Assembly: GCA_014879835.1 (NCBI GenBank)
Contig: JACSRJ010000222.1
Coordinates: forward strand, 1 to 36,224
Length of the DNA: 36,224 nucleotides
DNA from: Anaerolinea sp.
Lineage (GTDB): Bacteria > Chloroflexota > Anaerolineae > Aggregatilineales > UBA2796
Direction: 5' to 3'
A program made the translations under genes and the position numbers. Position 1 is the first letter of the stretch. Every line of letters starts with the position of its first letter. Positions 1 to 8,553 of the stretch are shown here, one piece after another. The notes under the pieces are model-generated. The model searched no databases, had not been told where the DNA came from, and worked only from the letters and a program-made list of their open reading frames with translations.

Positions 1-2
1 GT

Positions 3-8
3 TATAAT
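3..8 (+). promoter_or_regulatory. -10 box of the first gene
   Basis: A perfect TATAAT lies at the extreme left edge, about 45 bases before the likely TTG start at 53. The -35 region would lie outside the window and cannot be seen. The same hexamer precedes several other genes here (670, 1598, 17041 and, on the minus strand, 7179 and 23245), which supports reading it as a real sigma-70-type element. Confidence 0.5.
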
Positions 9-52
9 CCTCACCAGTGATAAGGGTGGCAAATTTCGATGGAGGAAACCTC

Positions 53-406
53 TTGATCCATTCTGCCGGACTGCTGCTTTTGACCCCAATCTTTATCCTG
101 TTGATGATCCTTGTGCAGCGCTCGGAGAAAAACCGACGGTTGGCATCGTTCATCATTTTGTTGGGGGTAGGCAGTGTGGTATCCAGTTTTGGGATTTATC
201 GTATCTCCCGCGAATGTGCGCTGGAGATTGCGATCTTGTGCCGCGACCCCGGATTTTTCGCCAAACAAGCGGGAATCGCCTACGCCACTGTCAATACCTC
301 GGTGGTGCTAGCATTTGTGATCAGTTTTCTGTTTTGGGCACTGGTCGGGCGCTATAACCCCCCCGGAACCAGCGAAGATATTAAAGTGCTGGGCCTAAAA
401 GATTAA
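53..406 (+). CDS. small three-helix membrane protein, unknown function
   Basis: The product is about 117 residues with three hydrophobic segments (roughly residues 4-21, 31-50 and 82-101) and a short polar tail. I recognise no family. An in-frame GTG at 17 could also start it, but the TTG at 53 is preceded at ideal spacing (7 bases) by GGAGG at 41-45, so I prefer the TTG. With the later start the protein opens directly with its first membrane helix. It stands alone: the next gene begins 305 bases on, behind its own promoter. Two cysteines lie in the loop between helices 2 and 3. The function is unknown; that the product is an integral membrane protein is likely from hydrophobicity only. Confidence 0.65.
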   Translation: MIHSAGLLLLTPIFILLMILVQRSEKNRRLASFIILLGVGSVVSSFGIYRISRECALEIAILCRDPGFFAKQAGIAYATVNTSVVLAFVISFLFWALVGRYNPPGTSEDIKVLGLKD

Positions 407-568
407 GGCGTGCCTGCACTGCGCGTCCAGAGAAGGGCTAGGGCGTGGGCTGATCCTGTATGCACACCCCAAGCCAGCGATGCCCTCGCAGATACCGGGC
501 GATTGCAAGAAATGTCCCTGTCTAGACGCGGATGTGTCGAAGCGTTCCCCTGCAAAAGACCCATCTTT

Positions 569-612
569 GTAGGGGGGTTGTGGACGACGTCCGTCTACCA
601 GCGCCAAATTTT
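569..612 (+). repeat. intergenic repeat, copy matching 25023-25066
   Basis: These 44 bases align without gaps to 25023-25066 at about 33 of 44 positions by hand count. They share the starting GTAGGG, the central GACG/GGCGTCCG part and a 12-base identical core CCAGCGCCAAAT. Both copies are intergenic. The beginning also resembles the CGTAGGG-type palindromes at 12205-12230. Confidence 0.5.
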
Positions 613-646
613 GATGTATTTGCCCTACGCGCAGGTATGAACAGGT

Positions 647-675
647 TTGAGCCGCTTTTGTCCTCGCGCTATAAT
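647..675 (+). promoter_or_regulatory. promoter of the LiaF-like gene
   Basis: TTGAGC at 647-652 and TATAAT at 670-675 are separated by 17 bases, one of the best sigma-70-like promoters in the window. The start codon lies at 712, giving an expected leader of about 30 bases. Confidence 0.6.
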
Positions 676-711
676 CAAGCCGTTGCCCGGTGATTTCTGG
701 AGATTGCCCGA

Positions 712-1491
712 ATGCGATCCACTCGTCCGCCGCTGATACTGCCCCTGCTTCTGGTTGTTGTAGGCGCGGCGCTGCTGCTCAGCAACTTTCGTCTGATCGA
801 GGGGCTGGATCTGCTTAAATACGCGCCAGTGGTGCTTATCCTCGCCGGGATTCAGGTCGCTCTTCGGGGTGATGTGGGCTTCACGTGGCAGACCCAGTCC
901 TTCGGGATTACCCGGGGCATTGTGCGCAGCGCGGCCCTTGAAGCCAGCAGCGGTGAACTCGATGTCAAAATCCGGGCGCTGCGCCGTGAAGGCCGACTGA
1001 TCGCGGGGCAGTATACGGCACGCTCTCGTCCCCTTCTGGAAACACGCGGCGATCATGCCCGTCTGACCATGCGGCGTGGTGCGGCGTGGGCTTTCTCTTT
1101 GGCTGATTGGGAGATCGGCTTAGCCAAGGATCTGCCATGGACGCTGCTCATCAGCGCTTCGTTGGGCGAGGTGGATGCCGATCTACGGGGCATCACCATC
1201 AAACAAGCCGATATTGCCAGTGGCTTTGGGGATGTACGGGTGGTCACCTCAGAGCAGGTGGTGGGTGGGGTGCGTGCCCGTTCCACCTTTGGACATGTGA
1301 CTCTGATCATCCCGGAGAACACGCAGGCAGTGATCGCCGTCAAACGCAAACCATTGGCCCGCTTTCAGATCGACGAATCGCGTTTCCTGATGCTTGAGCC
1401 GGGGTTATACGCTACCCTTGATTACCGCGAGGCTGAGACCCTGATCTATGCTGAGGTGACCAGCACCTTTGGCATTATCCGGGTGATGTGA
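712..1491 (+). CDS. LiaF-like membrane protein (LiaI/LiaF TM region plus C-terminal sheet domain)
   Basis: The 259-residue product begins with two closely spaced hydrophobic helices (about residues 8-24 and 33-50), matching the LiaI/LiaF-like transmembrane region. A beta-rich cytoplasmic part follows (about 90-259), with repeated strand patterns ending in FG(D/H/I) turns such as SGFGDVRV, STFGHVTL and STFGIIRV, typical of the C-terminal domain of LiaF-like cell-envelope stress proteins. In Firmicutes LiaF restrains the LiaRS two-component system; no LiaRS pair lies next to it here, so the partner is unknown. The gene has its own promoter (647-675) and appears monocistronic. The family assignment is reasonably sure; a role in envelope stress is inference from the family. 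Confidence 0.75.
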   Translation: MRSTRPPLILPLLLVVVGAALLLSNFRLIEGLDLLKYAPVVLILAGIQVALRGDVGFTWQTQSFGITRGIVRSAALEASSGELDVKIRALRREGRLIAGQYTARSRPLLETRGDHARLTMRRGAAWAFSLADWEIGLAKDLPWTLLISASLGEVDADLRGITIKQADIASGFGDVRVVTSEQVVGGVRARSTFGHVTLIIPENTQAVIAVKRKPLARFQIDESRFLMLEPGLYATLDYREAETLIYAEVTSTFGIIRVM

Positions 1492-1597
1492 TTGGAGCTG
1501 AGCTGTCCTCACCCGCAAAACGTTCTGTGACAGACCCATTCCCAAGACTTGTTCCCTCTGCTTCACCGGGAAGGTGGAGATAAGCCCCGCTGATGGG

Positions 1598-1603
1598 TAT
1601 AAT
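1598..1603 (+). promoter_or_regulatory. -10 box of the phosphorylase gene
   Basis: TATAAT in the context GGGTATAAT lies 35 bases before the ATG at 1639. I see no clear -35 at the expected distance. The transcript would start near 1610 and carry the phosphorylase and prenyltransferase genes. Confidence 0.5.
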
Positions 1604-1638
1604 CCTCTGAATTAACTTTCACCGCAGGGAAAACAACT

Positions 1639-2487
1639 ATGCCCGCCTCTGAGTTTTCTGTGAACAACTACCGTGAAGCCGCTCAATTCATCCGGGGCCG
1701 CGCTCGTCACCAACCAGAAATCGCGGTGATCCTCGGCTCTGGGCTGGGTGATTTTGTAAATGCCCTTGAGGATTTCACCATCATCCCTTTTAAGGAAGTG
1801 CCGGGGTATGTCCATTCTCAGGTGATTGGGCACAGCAACCGTTTGGTGATCGGAACCCTCGAAGGCAAGCCGCTGCTGGTTCAGCAGGGACGGGTGCATT
1901 TTTATGAAGGCTGGACGATGGGACAAGTGGCCTTCCCGATCCGGGTGATGCACGAACTCGGCGTCAAAACCCTCGTGATCACCAATGCTGCGGGCGGTCT
2001 CAACAAGGGCTATGAGGCCGGTGATCTAATGCTCATCCATGATCACATCAACCTGCTGGGGATGACCGGGCAGAACCCCCTTATGGGCCCCAACGAAGAT
2101 CACTATGGGGAACGTTTCCCCGCGATGAATACAGCTTATGATCGGGAACTGCGGGCCCTGACTCGAAAAGTGGCAGCCGAACGCGGTCTCACCCTGCGCG
2201 AAGGGGTTTATGTGGGTTTATCCGGGCCCGCCTTTGAAACCCCGGCCGAGATCAAGATGCTGCGCATCATGGGTGCGGATGCGGTGGGCATGTCCACCGT
2301 GAACGAGGTGGTGGTTGCCCGTCACTGCGGGATGCGCGTCCTAGGTTTCTCCGGCATCAGCAACATCTGCATTGATGACCCGGACGCCGATCTTGAAGCC
2401 ACCCATCAGGAAGTCCTTGATGTGGGCACCCAGAAGATCGTGCCCGGCCTGATCTCCCTGCTGCGGGGTGTGATCGCCGTACTGTGA
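1639..2487 (+). CDS. punA: purine-nucleoside phosphorylase, trimeric PNP-I type
   Basis: The 282-residue length is typical of trimeric purine nucleoside phosphorylases, which cleave (deoxy)inosine and (deoxy)guanosine with phosphate to free base plus (deoxy)ribose-1-phosphate in purine salvage. Visible motifs are the phosphate-binding GSGLG loop (about residues 34-38), NAAGGL near 115, the base-binding glutamate in FETPAEIK, and MSTVNEVVVARHCG, where most relatives have P instead of N. The purine-contacting asparagine is probably the N in GISN. The reading frame ends inside the start of the prenyltransferase gene (GTGA overlap), so the two are translationally coupled. The enzyme family is secure; substrate preference between guanosine and inosine is not readable. 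The symbol follows common use for this family. Confidence 0.93.
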   Translation: MPASEFSVNNYREAAQFIRGRARHQPEIAVILGSGLGDFVNALEDFTIIPFKEVPGYVHSQVIGHSNRLVIGTLEGKPLLVQQGRVHFYEGWTMGQVAFPIRVMHELGVKTLVITNAAGGLNKGYEAGDLMLIHDHINLLGMTGQNPLMGPNEDHYGERFPAMNTAYDRELRALTRKVAAERGLTLREGVYVGLSGPAFETPAEIKMLRIMGADAVGMSTVNEVVVARHCGMRVLGFSGISNICIDDPDADLEATHQEVLDVGTQKIVPGLISLLRGVIAVL

Positions 2488-3371
2488 ACCCTTCTAAGAG
2501 GCTCAACCCGCACCCTGTCTCAGCCGCGCCATCGGGTTTGATGAGACTACTTTTTAATCACGCCGATGCTTGGGGTCTGACCCTGATCATCGGCAGTGTC
2601 TGTCTGCTGCTCCACGATGCTTTCAGTCTGCCTCATCTGGTTTTGATCCTCACGCTGGCAGGTACAGCGTGGTTTGCCTTCGCCCTCAATGATTATTTCG
2701 ATGCGCCTTTTGACGCCCATGATCCTCTCAAAAGCGCTCGTAACTACTTTGCAGGTCATCCTGCTTCGCCCGTGATCCTTCTGAGCAGTGTGATCATTCT
2801 GGTGGCAATCCTGCTGATTTTGGGGACATTTGGGGGGCGTGGGTTGATCGTCTTTGGGGTAGCATTTACGGCTGCATGGGCTTATTCTGCGCCACCTTTA
2901 CGGTTGAAACGCCGTCCCGGTTATGACCTGATCACCCATGCCCTTTTTGTCCAGACTGCCCCTTATGCGATCACCCTGATCTTGATCGGGGTCGCGTGGC
3001 AGACTTTTGATGTTCTGCTGCTGGCCTTGCTGGCCCTCAGCTCTTTGGGGGCCCAATTGGAGCAGCAGATTCGAGATTACGAGTTGGATCGGCGTTTGGA
3101 GCGAAACTTCACCACGGTGATCGGACAGAAGGGGGCCGCAAGGCTGCTGCGTTTGGTCACGGTCGGATTCACCCTGATCGGAGTAGGGGGCGCGGTGGGT
3201 GGTTACCTCCCTTTTAAGCTGCTGCCTTTCGCCCTGATCGGCGCACCCTTGATCGCCCATCGATTCCTGCGCCGGGCGGATGCGCCCCGCTCAGAACGTC
3301 TGGCCTTTGGGGCGGTGATCGCCGCTCTCCTCTACACCGGCAGCCTGTGGGGGGCAGCCCTCATTCGGTGA
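2484..3371 (+). CDS. UbiA-family prenyltransferase, integral membrane
   Basis: The 295-residue protein has about eight or nine hydrophobic helices and both acidic motifs of the UbiA superfamily: NDYFDAPFD near residues 68-76 and RDYELDRR near 196-203, which bind Mg-prenyl diphosphate. YSAPPLRLKRRPG near 134-146 is also characteristic. The likely start is the GTG at 2484 that overlaps the phosphorylase stop codon. The acceptor (quinone, haem, phospholipid head group or sugar) cannot be told, and no quinone or haem gene is nearby. The C-terminus overlaps the convergent histidine kinase gene by 11 bases. The family is confident, the substrate unknown. Confidence 0.88.
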   Translation: MNPSKRLNPHPVSAAPSGLMRLLFNHADAWGLTLIIGSVCLLLHDAFSLPHLVLILTLAGTAWFAFALNDYFDAPFDAHDPLKSARNYFAGHPASPVILLSSVIILVAILLILGTFGGRGLIVFGVAFTAAWAYSAPPLRLKRRPGYDLITHALFVQTAPYAITLILIGVAWQTFDVLLLALLALSSLGAQLEQQIRDYELDRRLERNFTTVIGQKGAARLLRLVTVGFTLIGVGGAVGGYLPFKLLPFALIGAPLIAHRFLRRADAPRSERLAFGAVIAALLYTGSLWGAALIR

Positions 3372-4944
3372 GCAGGGGTAGCCAAAAACCGAAGGTGCTG
3401 CCTTGTCCCACCTTGCTGGTGAACCAGACCTGCCCGCCGTGGCGTTCGACCATCTCCCGCACAAGGCTCAGACCCACCCCAGAACCGGGGATGTGTTCCG
3501 TGCCCGCCTGCCGCACCCGGAAGTTGGGCTGAAAGATGAAGGGTTTCTGATCATCCGGGATGCCGTAGCCATTATCGCTCACATTAAAGGCAAAACGTTT
3601 ACCCTCGGTATAGACCTTCACTGTGATCTGTCCTGATGGCGGGGTGTATTTGATCGCGTTTTCCACGAGATTGTTCATCACTTCCCGAAGGCGATCATGA
3701 TCCCCAGAGATCGGCTCCATGCTGCTCATGATGTCCCGAATCAGGGTATGCCCCATGCGTACCAGACTCGGTTGCATATCCTCCAACACTTGATCCACCA
3801 GCGTTTTAGGATCGATCAGTTCACGCCGCAGCGGGGACGAGTGTTCGGCCCGTTGAATATCCAGCAGGTTGGCCACCAGTGACTCCATCCGTAAGATGGC
3901 TTTGTACATGTTGTCCAAAAAAGAGGGGTCCGGCGCGATCCCATCAGCCGCATCGGCTTTGATCACATCAAGGTAACCCTTCACCACCCCAATCGGATTT
4001 TTGAGATCATGGGTGGCCAGCTCAATCATGTGGGTTTTGAGGCGGTTCAGGTCTTTGAGTGACGAAATATCATGGAGCGCGATCACATAACCTGTTTGGC
4101 GGGGATCGCTTCGATCCAGCGGGGCCGCATGAACCGTAAAATCACGCCGAGAGACCTCATCACGCACCTCAAACTTGAGGATTTCGCCCGCTTCGGAGAC
4201 CTCGCGCAGTTGGGTGTACAGATGGTCAAACATCGGGTGCCCGCTCTCCGCCAGATTTTTCAGAGGGCGATCAATCAGATGTTCCGCTGGCACACCAATA
4301 AAGGACAGCGCTTCTGGGTTGATCCGACGCACCCGCCACTCACCATCAATCACAATGAGCATTTCGGAAATGCTGTTGAGGACGGCCTCCAGTTGGCGCT
4401 GCTGGGATTCAACTTTATCAAAAAGTTGGGCATGGCGGAGGATATTGGCCGCTTGGTTGGCGGCGGCCTCTACCAGTTCCAGATCACCTTCACTGAAGTA
4501 GTTTGGGGCAGGGTGTTCGAGGGTCATCACCCCCCGGATCAAGTTCTCAACCCAAAAAGGCACGCAGATCGCGGAGCGCACCCGTTTCAGCTCAGCCTCA
4601 TCATCCAGCTTCATCCAGCGGGGATCGGAGACTGTATCTTCTACCAAGGCAGCGCGACGGTTGGCGATCACCCAACTGGCCAACCCACCCTTAAGGATTG
4701 TGCTGGAGACGACAGCCTTTTTCTCTGGGGCGATCTCGCGGGCGGAGATGAACCGCTGAAGTTTATCGCCTGTCTCATCAATCAGAAAAAAACTTCCCTG
4801 CGCCGCACCCACCGTGTCAGTCGTCAGGCGAATGATGGTCGTTAAGACCTGATCCAGATCAAGGGTCGAGAGCAGACGGGTGATCTGAATCAGCATCTCA
4901 TACTGGCGTGTAGTGCCCTGAGGCATGGGGGACAGACTCGTCAT
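3361..4944 (-). CDS. soluble GAF-PAS sensor histidine kinase
   Basis: The 527-residue protein lacks membrane helices, so it probably senses a cytoplasmic signal. Order of domains: GAF (about 25-175), PAS (about 185-295), HisKA with the phosphoacceptor His312 in ELATHDLKNP, then an HATPase domain with N box NNLVENAIKYTP (424-435), G1 DNGYGIP (457-463) and G2 GSGVGLSL (487-494). All kinase boxes are intact. There is no response regulator beside it, so it is an orphan kinase whose partner lies elsewhere. GAGGG precedes the ATG closely. The gene follows the Ser/Thr kinase gene on the same strand after 132 bases and could be cotranscribed. Its 3' end overlaps the convergent UbiA gene by 11 bases. 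Confidence 0.92.
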   Translation of the reverse strand: MTSLSPMPQGTTRQYEMLIQITRLLSTLDLDQVLTTIIRLTTDTVGAAQGSFFLIDETGDKLQRFISAREIAPEKKAVVSSTILKGGLASWVIANRRAALVEDTVSDPRWMKLDDEAELKRVRSAICVPFWVENLIRGVMTLEHPAPNYFSEGDLELVEAAANQAANILRHAQLFDKVESQQRQLEAVLNSISEMLIVIDGEWRVRRINPEALSFIGVPAEHLIDRPLKNLAESGHPMFDHLYTQLREVSEAGEILKFEVRDEVSRRDFTVHAAPLDRSDPRQTGYVIALHDISSLKDLNRLKTHMIELATHDLKNPIGVVKGYLDVIKADAADGIAPDPSFLDNMYKAILRMESLVANLLDIQRAEHSSPLRRELIDPKTLVDQVLEDMQPSLVRMGHTLIRDIMSSMEPISGDHDRLREVMNNLVENAIKYTPPSGQITVKVYTEGKRFAFNVSDNGYGIPDDQKPFIFQPNFRVRQAGTEHIPGSGVGLSLVREMVERHGGQVWFTSKVGQGSTFGFWLPLLTE

Positions 4945-5051
4945 ACTACCCTCTATTCTGATCCGGGGTTCGTGTCCATTTACACTTCAACCCGCCTGTC
5001 ATCATAACCCAAAGCGTCTGCCCGTCCTAAATTCTGATCAAATTTCGATCA

Positions 5052-5080
5052 ACAAAAGTCTCCCGCAAGCCTTTTGTCAA
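5052..5080 (-). terminator. possible weak hairpin after the Ser/Thr kinase gene
   Basis: ACAAAAG and CTTTTGT form a 7-base inverted repeat around a 12-base loop just at and beyond the kinase stop codon. The minus-strand transcript then runs into TTTTGTTG. The stem is A+T-rich and the T run is broken, so this is only a possible terminator or partial attenuator before the downstream histidine kinase gene. TTGACA at 5075-5080 could instead be a -35 element, but I find no matching -10. Confidence 0.25.
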
Positions 5081-7140
5081 GGGATGGAGACCTCGCACCG
5101 GCCCTCGTTAATTGGGCATTCTGACAGCTTTTGGTCGTTCAGGTAGACCTCAAAAACGGTCACCTGATTATTAACTGCAATCCAGAACCAACCCGAATCG
5201 GAAGTGAGTACATAGGCAGATAAAGAGCGACACTCACGGAAGGGTTCATACCGCCCTCGATCCAACCGCCCCACCTGAAAACAAATCCCGGGGGGGACAG
5301 CACTTGGGGGATACTCCGCAAAGGGGCGATCCCACCGCGAGGCCGCAAATTCCCGATATACCCGTGAGGGCCCACTTTGGCGAAAGACCAATTGGGTGAT
5401 ATTGATGGCTGTGACGCTCTGGTTGACCAGATTCAATTGATTCCGATCATACACCAGCAGCACTTTGGGTGAACTGCTTGCCCCTGTTGTTGCTGAGGCA
5501 GTCATGCTGGGGGTGATCGTTAGGGTCGGCACAGTGGACACTGGCTCTGGGGTGTCGGTACTGGTCACGGGGTCCACGCTCACGGTTACCGTCACAGGCT
5601 CAGGGCTGGGAGCCACCGTATCCGGGATGGTTGGGGAAGGCTCTACGGTGGCAGCGGCTGGTGTTTCCGCTTGGGGCGTCTGGCTCACCTGCACAGGGGC
5701 AGTTGTGCCTCCGGCCAAAAGCGCGATCCGGGTTTGTTCACTAAGCGTCTCAAGAGCGCGGGCTTCAAGGGTGATCTCAGGGGTTGCGCTGACCGATTCG
5801 GCCGTCGCTAGCGTGCTGGTCTCCGACGGTTCTGGTGACCCCGAAGCCGCGATCAGGGCTGCGGTGGGGGTGGTTCCTTCACCGCCGGATCGCCCCGATA
5901 GTGCGCTGACCACAATGAGCAAAAGCAGCGCAACGGCAACCGCGGCCGCCACCGGGATCAACCAGCGAGACGCTGCCCGCCCCTGCCCTGCTGAGGTTGG
6001 TGCAGCCACAAATAGATCAGGGATAGGCTTGGGCACAGAAGGCTGAGTCGAAGCCGGTAAAGTGGGTGGGTGCCCTCCGCTGGCATGATCGGCAAGGGGA
6101 GGCACGCTGCGATTAGGGCTGCTGGCCACGTCCGGTGTGGCTGAAGATGCGATGGGCAAACGCAGCGGCGGTTTTTGGGGCGAGGATGGTGGATTCGCCC
6201 CGATAGCGCTATCCGTTGGCAAAATGCGCCGCACCTGAGAATCGCTCAACCGGGGATCATCAAAGGGAAGGGTGCGCCGCGAAGGACGACTGTCTGTGAT
6301 TGTGCTGGACATGGCGATGGCCAGCATCTCGGACATCTCCGCGCCAGTGGTAAAGCGGTTAAGGGGGTCTTTTTCCAACACCTTAAGGATGACCGCTTCG
6401 ACTTCAATGGGCATGGTGGGCACAATGGTGCGCAGCGGTGGTGGTGGTTCGTTCAGGTGTTTTAGGGCCACACTCATCGCAGAGGGATCATCAAAGGGAA
6501 CGCGCCCCGTGAGCATCTCGTAAGTGCAGATACCCAATGAATACAGATCACTTTGGGGCACGGCTTTTGCGCTGGACATGGCCTGTTCTGGGGCGATATA
6601 GTGGGCCGTACCAAAGGTATCGCCTAAAGTACCTTCCCATGCTGCAAGGGCTAACCCAAAATCGGTGAGGATGGGACGGTTATCCTGATCGACCATAATA
6701 TTAGAGGGTTTAATATCGCGGTGGATCACCCCTCGGCTGTGGGCATAATCAAGGGCGCTGCCGATCCCCTGCACAATATTCAGGACTTCCCGAAAGGGCA
6801 TTCGGGTGCCGCGTTCACCATGTTCACGAAGCATCTGGCGCACGTCACGCCCTTCGATGAAGGCCATGGCCATGTAGTAGAGCTGTTCGTATTCCCCAAA
6901 TTGATAAACGCTCACAATATTGGGGTGGTTCAGACGCGCAATTGCGCGGGCTTCACGGCGGAATCGCTCCGCGTACTCGCCCCGATCAGCGGACATCAGA
7001 TCGCTGTTGATCACCTTCACCGCCGCATGGCGCTGCAAACGATCATCGTATCCGACGTATACCCGGGCCATGCCCCCTTTTCCTAAAAGGCGCTGGATCA
7101 GGTAATCGCCTAGTTTTTTACCGATCAGAGGATCAGACAT
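5077..7140 (-). CDS. transmembrane Ser/Thr protein kinase (PknB-like) with novel ectodomain
   Basis: The 687-residue protein has an N-terminal Hanks-type kinase domain (about 12-275) with every key residue: glycine loop GKGGMARV (20-27), Lys42, Glu63, HRDIKPSN (140-147), DFG (160-162) and APE (183-185). A Pro/Ser-rich juxtamembrane linker follows, then one membrane helix (about 393-414). The extracellular part starts with a long Thr/Ser/Pro-rich stalk (about 417-560) and ends in a compact, beta-rich domain (about 562-687) with four cysteines. It is not a PASTA array, the usual ectodomain of PknB/PrkC. The orientation implies a signal outside the cell and phosphorylation inside. Kinase activity is expected; ligand and substrates are unknown. 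Confidence 0.93.
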   Translation of the reverse strand: MSDPLIGKKLGDYLIQRLLGKGGMARVYVGYDDRLQRHAAVKVINSDLMSADRGEYAERFRREARAIARLNHPNIVSVYQFGEYEQLYYMAMAFIEGRDVRQMLREHGERGTRMPFREVLNIVQGIGSALDYAHSRGVIHRDIKPSNIMVDQDNRPILTDFGLALAAWEGTLGDTFGTAHYIAPEQAMSSAKAVPQSDLYSLGICTYEMLTGRVPFDDPSAMSVALKHLNEPPPPLRTIVPTMPIEVEAVILKVLEKDPLNRFTTGAEMSEMLAIAMSSTITDSRPSRRTLPFDDPRLSDSQVRRILPTDSAIGANPPSSPQKPPLRLPIASSATPDVASSPNRSVPPLADHASGGHPPTLPASTQPSVPKPIPDLFVAAPTSAGQGRAASRWLIPVAAAVAVALLLLIVVSALSGRSGGEGTTPTAALIAASGSPEPSETSTLATAESVSATPEITLEARALETLSEQTRIALLAGGTTAPVQVSQTPQAETPAAATVEPSPTIPDTVAPSPEPVTVTVSVDPVTSTDTPEPVSTVPTLTITPSMTASATTGASSSPKVLLVYDRNQLNLVNQSVTAINITQLVFRQSGPSRVYREFAASRWDRPFAEYPPSAVPPGICFQVGRLDRGRYEPFRECRSLSAYVLTSDSGWFWIAVNNQVTVFEVYLNDQKLSECPINEGRCEVSIP

Positions 7141-7178
7141 GGGCGCCGCTTTCGGTAGAGTACATGCCGACCCTGACG

Positions 7179-7184
7179 ATTATA
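7179..7184 (-). promoter_or_regulatory. -10 box of the Ser/Thr kinase gene
   Basis: On the minus strand this reads TATAAT, about 40 bases upstream of the kinase ATG at 7140. The -35 is poor (TTCGGA at about 17-base spacing). Confidence 0.45.
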
Positions 7185-7278
7185 GCGAGGAGTGCCGATT
7201 TTCCGAAAACTCGGACTCGGTAAGGACTCTGGGCAGAATCCACCGCACAGCACCGATCTGAGGTCAGACAACCACTGG

Positions 7279-8373
7279 TTACTTTCGGGGATTTTCATCA
7301 TGACGTGCAAAGTACATCTTGCCAGCGGCGGTCTGGATCATCCGTTGGATGACCACATCAATGGTGCGATCCAAAAAACGCCGACCCTGATCGACCACCA
7401 CCATCGTCCCATCATCAAGGTAGCCTACGCCCTGACCGGGTTCTTTGCCTTCACTCACGATCTGGATGGTGATGATTTCATTGGGCAGCAGGGCCGCCTT
7501 GACCGCATTGGCCAGATCGTTCACATTCAGCACCTGCACCCCCTGAAGTTGAGCGATCTTGTTCAGGTTGTGATCGGTGGTGAGTAGATAGGCACTCATC
7601 TGTTTGGCCAGTGCGATCAGTTTGTGATCGACTTCGCGCACCTCTTCCACATCCAGTTCGGTAATAAACACTGGTACTTTGCTGTCACGGCGCATTTCTT
7701 CGAGGATTTCTAGACCGCGTTTGCCCCTTGCTCGCCGCCGTGAATCACTCTCGTCGGCAATGTGTTGTATCTCGTGCAGGACAAAGGTCGGCACCACGAT
7801 CTGCCCCCCCACAAAGCCCGTTTTGCTGATGTCCAAAATGCGCCCATCAATGATCGCACTGCTGTCCATCAGGATCACCATCTCGTTAAATTGTGGATGC
7901 TCCACAAATTCAGAGTGCTCTCGCCCTTCGCGGTGCTGCCCATGGCTCTCATCAGCGCGGATCAAGCCTCGGATCAGGGCGAACAATTCGCGGGCGCGGT
8001 AGCCAAAAATAGTGATGCCCAAATAGGCCGTCATGACCGAGACGATGGCTGGCAGCCATTGGCTCCACGGTTGGGGCAGCAGTCCCAGCGGCACGGAGAA
8101 CAAGGCCGCCACAACCAAGCCCATAATCAAACCGATGAGTGAGGTGACCAGCACCTCAGCAGGCATCTCCAGCACCATCCGGCGGGCAAACCGAGCAGGA
8201 CGGGTGGTCACATAGGGCGTCAAAATCAACCCCGCCAGAGAACCGGTTAGCCCAAAGATCAGCGCATAGGTCTCGGTGGGAATCGGGGCAATCTGTACAC
8301 TTGCGCCAATGCGTGCGCCGAGGAGGGTGCAGATCACCATACCAATGAGGCGCAGCGCAAGTTCCGAGGTCAT
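7279..8373 (-). CDS. membrane PIN-TRAM domain protein (YacL-like)
   Basis: With the start at 8373 the protein has 364 residues: four hydrophobic helices (about 1-125), a linker, a PIN nuclease-fold domain (about 164-295) and a C-terminal TRAM domain (about 298-355). The PIN acidic residues are present: Asp170 in LMDSSAIIDGR, Glu201 in HEIQ, Asp249 in EVDHKL and Asp267 in TTDHN. This arrangement matches the B. subtilis YacL family, thought to bind or cut RNA at the membrane; its true substrate is unsettled. An ATG at 8436 would add 21 residues, but its GAGG sits only one base from the codon. The ATG at 8373 has GAGGAT about ten bases upstream and gives the usual N-terminus. Confidence 0.88.
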   Translation of the reverse strand: MTSELALRLIGMVICTLLGARIGASVQIAPIPTETYALIFGLTGSLAGLILTPYVTTRPARFARRMVLEMPAEVLVTSLIGLIMGLVVAALFSVPLGLLPQPWSQWLPAIVSVMTAYLGITIFGYRARELFALIRGLIRADESHGQHREGREHSEFVEHPQFNEMVILMDSSAIIDGRILDISKTGFVGGQIVVPTFVLHEIQHIADESDSRRRARGKRGLEILEEMRRDSKVPVFITELDVEEVREVDHKLIALAKQMSAYLLTTDHNLNKIAQLQGVQVLNVNDLANAVKAALLPNEIITIQIVSEGKEPGQGVGYLDDGTMVVVDQGRRFLDRTIDVVIQRMIQTAAGKMYFARHDENPRK

Positions 8374-8511
8374 TAGTGAATATCCTCGCTGAAGCGATGA
8401 ACGGAGCAGCCCCCCAAAAAACTTCTCAAGGGACATACCTCAAGTTAAATGAATACAGCCTTTAATTGTCTCATGGAGCATGGGGATCGTCAACGGGTTT
8501 AGAAGTTACGG

Positions 8512-8517
8512 TACAAT
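8512..8517 (+). promoter_or_regulatory. -10 box of the LysM gene
   Basis: TACAAT lies 36 bases before the ATG at 8554. No clear -35 is visible at 16-18 bases. The ribosome site is GAGG in CGAGGTAACG, nine bases before the ATG. Confidence 0.4.
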
Positions 8518-8553
8518 GAGAAGAAGTGCATAATCTCAACGAGGTAACGGTGA

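Larger units (their letters stand above)
407..711. other. intergenic stretch with a repeat copy and the liaF-like promoter
   Basis: There is no convincing gene in these 305 bases; short open frames here have no recognisable coding character. The stretch contains one copy of an intergenic repeat at 569-612, described separately, and the promoter of the following gene at 647-675. Confidence 0.6.

Noticed and set aside
625-1056. Minus-strand open frame opposite the LiaF-like gene
   Set aside because: It is a shadow of the real gene: Gln/Arg/His-rich composition and no ribosome site or homology.
4072-4845. 257-codon plus-strand frame inside the GAF-PAS kinase
   Set aside because: Antisense shadow of a well-supported kinase with all motifs intact; composition is not protein-like.
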